Assembly: GCA_003116995.1 (NCBI GenBank)
Contig: BDSL01000052.1
Span: forward strand, 62,001-126,000
From: Yamagishiella unicocca
Lineage: Eukaryota > Chlorophyta > Chlorophyceae > Chlamydomonadales > Volvocaceae
Direction of reading: 5' to 3'
Length of the DNA: 64,000 nt
Below, piece by piece: positions 61,501 to 64,000 of the stretch (position 1 is its first letter; every line of letters starts with the position of its first letter). Below the pieces are notes generated by a model. It ran no database searches. It was given only the letters and a program-made list of their open reading frames with translations, and had not been told where the DNA came from. Made by a program: the position numbers and the translations under genes.

Positions 61501-64000
61501 CAGTCTTGACACTGTTGGCTCGGTTTCGAGCCAGCAGCAGGCAGCTTTCGAGGCCAGGGCCCTGCCGACACTGCTGGAGCTATTGAAGGCCGGAAAGGGC
61601 GCTGCCGCCGCTAAAGTTGGAAGCTTGCAGGTAAGGCGGCGGATGCGAACCGGTTACGCGTTTTATTTTAAGACTGGCTGTTTCGCGCGAAGTTGTGCAC
61701 CAGCAGGCTGGGATATTTTCGTGCGAACGCTCCAGCTGGAGCCGCACGTGCAGCTGAACGTGTTCCAAGGACGGTATGGACTATGGAGTAACCTGAACCT
61801 GCCATCTGCACTGCTCCTAACCCTGATGATTCCACGGCATCTGACGTCGACACTTACGGCCCGTTCGGTTGTGAACCGTGTCTAGGCCATCGACCTGACC
61901 ACTGGATCTGAGCAGGCGCCTGTCAACGCTGTCAGTGGCGGGACAAGCAGCGCGCCAAAGGGGCGTGGCAACGGCGTGAGCTACAAGAGCACCGGCGACG
62001 ATGGAGGCACGGGACTGGACGCGGCGTGGCGGCTGGATCCAGGAGGCAGTGGCGATTACCTTGTCCACATCCAGGTCGGTAGCTTGGCTAGGTAGCTTGC
62101 CAAGATTGGCAACAAGCCCCCAATCGCAGCAAGTCTCCATTCGCACGATAGGGCCTACCCGATCACTCCTTGCTATTAAACTGAACCCATTGCCGGTACG
62201 TAGAAGACGACAGCATTCGCGAAATCCGTAATGGCCTGACGAACCTTCTCCCGCGGGCACCAACACTGCGTCATTCGGAACACAGGTCGGTGGCCTTGAT
62301 TGGTGGCGATGGGTGGCAGTGGACGTCAACCCGCCGCGTACTTCGGGCGTGCTGCTGGTGGCGAACACTACTGAGTCGGTTGCCAAGCCCGCCACCGCTG
62401 GCGTGAGCGTGGCCGCGTCTTCTCTGCGATACCTGGTGCTCCAGCTCAACATCTCTGAGCCCGTCCAGGAGTTCGACCTGGCTAATGTGCTGCAGCTAGG
62501 TGGCGGAGCGCGGCTCATCGAGGCGCGCTGCGTCGCGACTGCGCCCGCCGCTGATGGTGCGTCGCCGTCGCCGCCGCCTGGGCCGCCGACATCGCTCTCT
62601 CAACAAACTCTGACGCCGACCAGTCCCCCGACACCGCCAGCGTCGACGACCCCAGAGCACCCGGCGCCAAAGGAGCCTGCGCCGCTTTCGCCAGCGGTTG
62701 AAGAATGGATGTTGTCGAGCGGCGGTGATGATGATGCTTCCGTGTTGGCGTCGGTCGCCGCTGCGTCCGGTCAGCCGTACGTTCAGTCGTGCGTGGCGGT
62801 CCTGTACGCGGTGGACGGCACCAGCCCCTCGGTCACCCTCCCAGCGGGAGCCATCGTGGACCTCATGGGCAACCCCAGCACCACGTGAGTGAAGGGGGCA
62901 GCGGCCACGCCAGCAGCGAGCACGGGCGCACCATGGAAACGCCTGCAACACATGCTTTAGTGTCGTGCTACGCCTGGTGTATCTTGTACACTTTCTAAAA
63001 TGCCCATGTGTTCTCTCTCTATTCATAAACTATGCTACGCTTTACTGCCACGATTCAACCTGCGCAAAAACACAATTCCTTTACCAAACAAACAGCAGCA
63101 ACGAATGCATCTGGCATCTCGTAAGATACACAGGGCCTGTGCCACAGGCAGAGGTGCGCACCGCATCACTAGCAATGTAAGCTCTTGTTGATTGCCGCCC
63201 TGATCTGCCGCCATCCTACGCCCTATACTTATGGCAACCAGGCCGCTGACGCTCGAGGTGCAGCTGCCCAGCCCGACCAGCGCCGCCGCCGACAACATTG
63301 CAGCACCCGCCTCCGCGGTGGTGGGCGGCGTGTTGGCCAGTGCAGCCGTTACGTCGGCTTCCGTGCCCTTCCTGACAGCAGCCTCTGCCCCCGTCCGCTC
63401 AGCGCTGCTGCAGAGCGCCTTCCAGGTCCAGGTGCGCCCTGCCTTGCCGTGTGTCAGGTTTGCGCACCTGCACCCCATCGAGGGGGGGCTTGACGTCGTG
63501 GCCTGACGTTGTGGTTCACTCACTCTTCCGTCGGTGGGCAGCATAGGGTCTTTTAACAATTTCCGGCTTTCATACTTTGCCCGTTGAGCGACTTTGTGGT
63601 TTACAGTCGCTCACCTGGTAAAGGTATCATTAGTCGAGACCGTGTCGGTCAATCGCACGATGGGGGTGTGACCGCCAGGTGTGGCGGACATTACCCGGCT
63701 GCTGACCCTCCCTGCCTGCCCGCCCTGCCCTGGTTGCAGTTCCTGGCGATGGGCGCTAACCTCGCGTCGCCTGGTGTCAGCCCCGCCTTCCGAAATGTTG
63801 CCCGCTACTTCAGCTGGTCGGTCCTCAGCGTCAAGGGCAGCGTGCCCGCGCTCGACAACGCCTTCAGTAGCACACAGAAGGAGGTCGATATGTCGGAGGA
63901 GGCCAGCAAGCAGCTCGAAAACATGGGTCTGCCTGCCGCCACAGCGTCATCGCAGGTGCAGGAGGCCGCCGTGACGTCACCGACAACGGAGGGGCGCCGG
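41367..64000 (+). CDS. Giant membrane protein with four tandem LRR/Pro-rich ectodomain cassettes (truncated by window end)
   Basis: First exon 41367-41694, then four 12-exon cassettes (listed separately), then exons 61886-62074, 62286-62884, 63242-63431 and 63740 to the edge: 53 exons and exactly 4,153 codons to position 64000. All junctions are GT..AG and all phases agree. The first exon encodes a hydrophobic segment (AFAVVPSLALLLVIGCLLP) preceding CTMA and SSYGPFNSADDINEQ. About 70 residues precede that segment if the ATG at 41367 is used; ATG 41412 would shorten this. After the cassettes come a Cys segment (FCNTCGCNVSYAVF), an Ig-like region ending [15 protein letters not shown], and the conserved [19 protein letters not shown] block. 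The last marks the start of the membrane region in the minus-strand paralogue, whose transmembrane exons must lie beyond the window. An automated annotation might split this into four genes, but cassettes 2-4 have no signal peptide or in-frame start of their own and each Pro-rich exon splices in phase to the next cassette. Confidence 0.85.
41803..47883 (+). other. Ectodomain cassette 1
   Basis: Exons 41803-41988, 42176-42296, 42451-42681, 42880-42984, 43300-43389, 43559-43644, 43936-44062, 44269-44538, 44782-44865, 45127-45168, 45452-45627 and 45820-47883. Enters and leaves in phase 1. It encodes an LRR-cap-like start (KGLLSFILSGNTSFWSRPEV), Cys pairs, two LRRs ([30 protein letters not shown]) and CKDWHR. 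The 2,064-bp last exon carries [16 protein letters not shown] and about 590 Pro-rich residues. Its introns differ from those of cassettes 2-4, so it is the oldest split. The last exon ends LYGPFYAQDDLNEQ, a copy of the mature N-terminal motif. Confidence 0.85.
45658..45735 (+). repeat. 38-bp direct duplication in an intron of cassette 1
   Basis: TTGTTGGCATCATAGATAGG with its following TTGTGGTTTGCGGATAA occurs twice back to back. Cassettes 2-4 have only a relic of it. Confidence 0.8.
48133..52447 (+). other. Ectodomain cassette 2
   Basis: Exons 48133-48318, 48509-48629, 48784-49014, 49210-49314, 49523-49612, 49759-49841, 49961-50087, 50294-50563, 50720-50803, 50996-51037, 51231-51406 and 51536-52447. 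Total 2,427 bp (809 codons), phase 1 at both ends. It has the same domain order as cassette 1 but a Pro-rich part of only about 200 residues. Near-identical to cassette 3 across exons and introns. Confidence 0.85.
52693..57004 (+). other. Ectodomain cassette 3
   Basis: Exons 52693-52878, 53069-53189, 53344-53574, 53770-53874, 54083-54172, 54319-54401, 54521-54647, 54854-55123, 55280-55363, 55556-55597, 55792-55967 and 56093-57004; 2,427 bp, phase 1 at both ends. Offset from cassette 2 is 4,560 bp through the tenth exon. Coding differences are few, for example RNTITRL in place of RNSIKRL. Confidence 0.85.
57250..61630 (+). other. Ectodomain cassette 4, joined to the membrane-proximal region
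   Basis: Exons 57250-57435, 57626-57746, 57901-58131, 58327-58431, 58640-58729, 58876-58958, 59078-59204, 59411-59680, 59837-59920, 60100-60141, 60389-60564 and 60690-61630. The last exon starts like the others but has only a short Pro-rich part. It lacks the YGPFYAQDDLNEQ ending and instead continues into the Cys segment (FCNTCGCNVSYAVF), leaving in phase 0. It is therefore the terminal cassette, equivalent to the single one in the minus-strand paralogue. Confidence 0.85.
60237..60314 (+). repeat. 38-bp direct duplication private to cassette 4
   Basis: GTGGCAACTTGTTATGATAC with its following TTCAAACGCGGCGGATCA occurs twice; cassettes 2 and 3 have one copy. It is a useful marker to tell the near-identical cassettes apart. 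Confidence 0.85.
61886..64000 (+). CDS. Ig-like and membrane-proximal exons (incomplete)
   Basis: Four exons: 61886-62074, 62286-62884, 63242-63431 and 63740 to the window edge. They match minus-strand exons 19768-19592, 19372-18864, 17670-17487 and 17078-16217 in phase and in motifs: [51 protein letters not shown] and [19 protein letters not shown]. The Ig-like exon carries a Pro/Ser-rich insert before its last strand. The first membrane segment would fall just beyond the edge. Confidence 0.85.

Noticed and set aside
41803..61630. Interpretation as four separate tandem genes
   Set aside because: Cassettes 2-4 lack a signal peptide, a start codon context and a stop: the in-frame extension after each YGPFYAQDDLNEQ (REANVHV then stop) is intron sequence beyond a good GTGAGG donor, and phases link every cassette.

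Overview
The window looks like nuclear DNA of a green alga of the Chlamydomonas/Volvox group. The evidence is GC-rich, intron-dense genes with GTGAGT-type donors and GCAG acceptors, a TGTAA polyadenylation motif, and very long Ser/Pro-rich (hydroxyproline-rich glycoprotein type) tracts. The species cannot be fixed from the sequence. I found four multi-exon genes. In each one, every splice phase closes on an uninterrupted frame.

Layout. (1) 286-6569, plus strand: an 11-exon gene, probably missing its 5' exons. It resembles the plant At3g28720/At5g58100 family of secretory-pathway membrane proteins. (2) 9228-33896, minus strand: a 25-exon gene for a predicted 5,255-residue surface protein. In order it has a signal peptide, a Cys-rich ectodomain with two plant-type LRRs, a Pro-rich shaft of about 2,350 residues inside one 7.88-kb exon, an Ig-like region, and about seven membrane segments. 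A hydrophilic loop of about 1,160 residues sits between the third and fourth segments. (3) 34842-37503, minus strand: a 6-exon Nudix hydrolase of the CoA-pyrophosphatase type. (4) 41367 to beyond 64000, plus strand: a paralogue of gene 2 whose ectodomain plus Pro-rich segment occurs four times, each time as a 12-exon cassette bounded by phase-1 introns. The Ig-like and membrane part follows and is cut by the window edge.

The main result is the pair of genes 2 and 4. Both build a stalked LRR receptor-like or adhesin-like membrane protein, but they lengthen it differently: gene 2 by expanding Pro-rich codons inside one exon, gene 4 by repeating a whole exon cassette in frame. Cassettes 2-4 are almost identical in exons and introns, with periods of 4,560 and 4,557 bp. 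Gene 2, on the opposite strand, shares a 113-bp identical tract with two of them that includes 66 intron bases, which points to gene conversion between inverted paralogues. The function of the pair is not known from sequence; mechanosensing, adhesion or mating recognition are possible inferences.

Introns carry many minisatellites, including a (CCCCG)n block of about 285 bp, and two small dispersed repeat families. Intergenic stretches are 6570-9227, 33897-34841 and 37504-41366; none holds a gene I can support. No rRNA, tRNA, CRISPR array or autonomous transposon was recognised.
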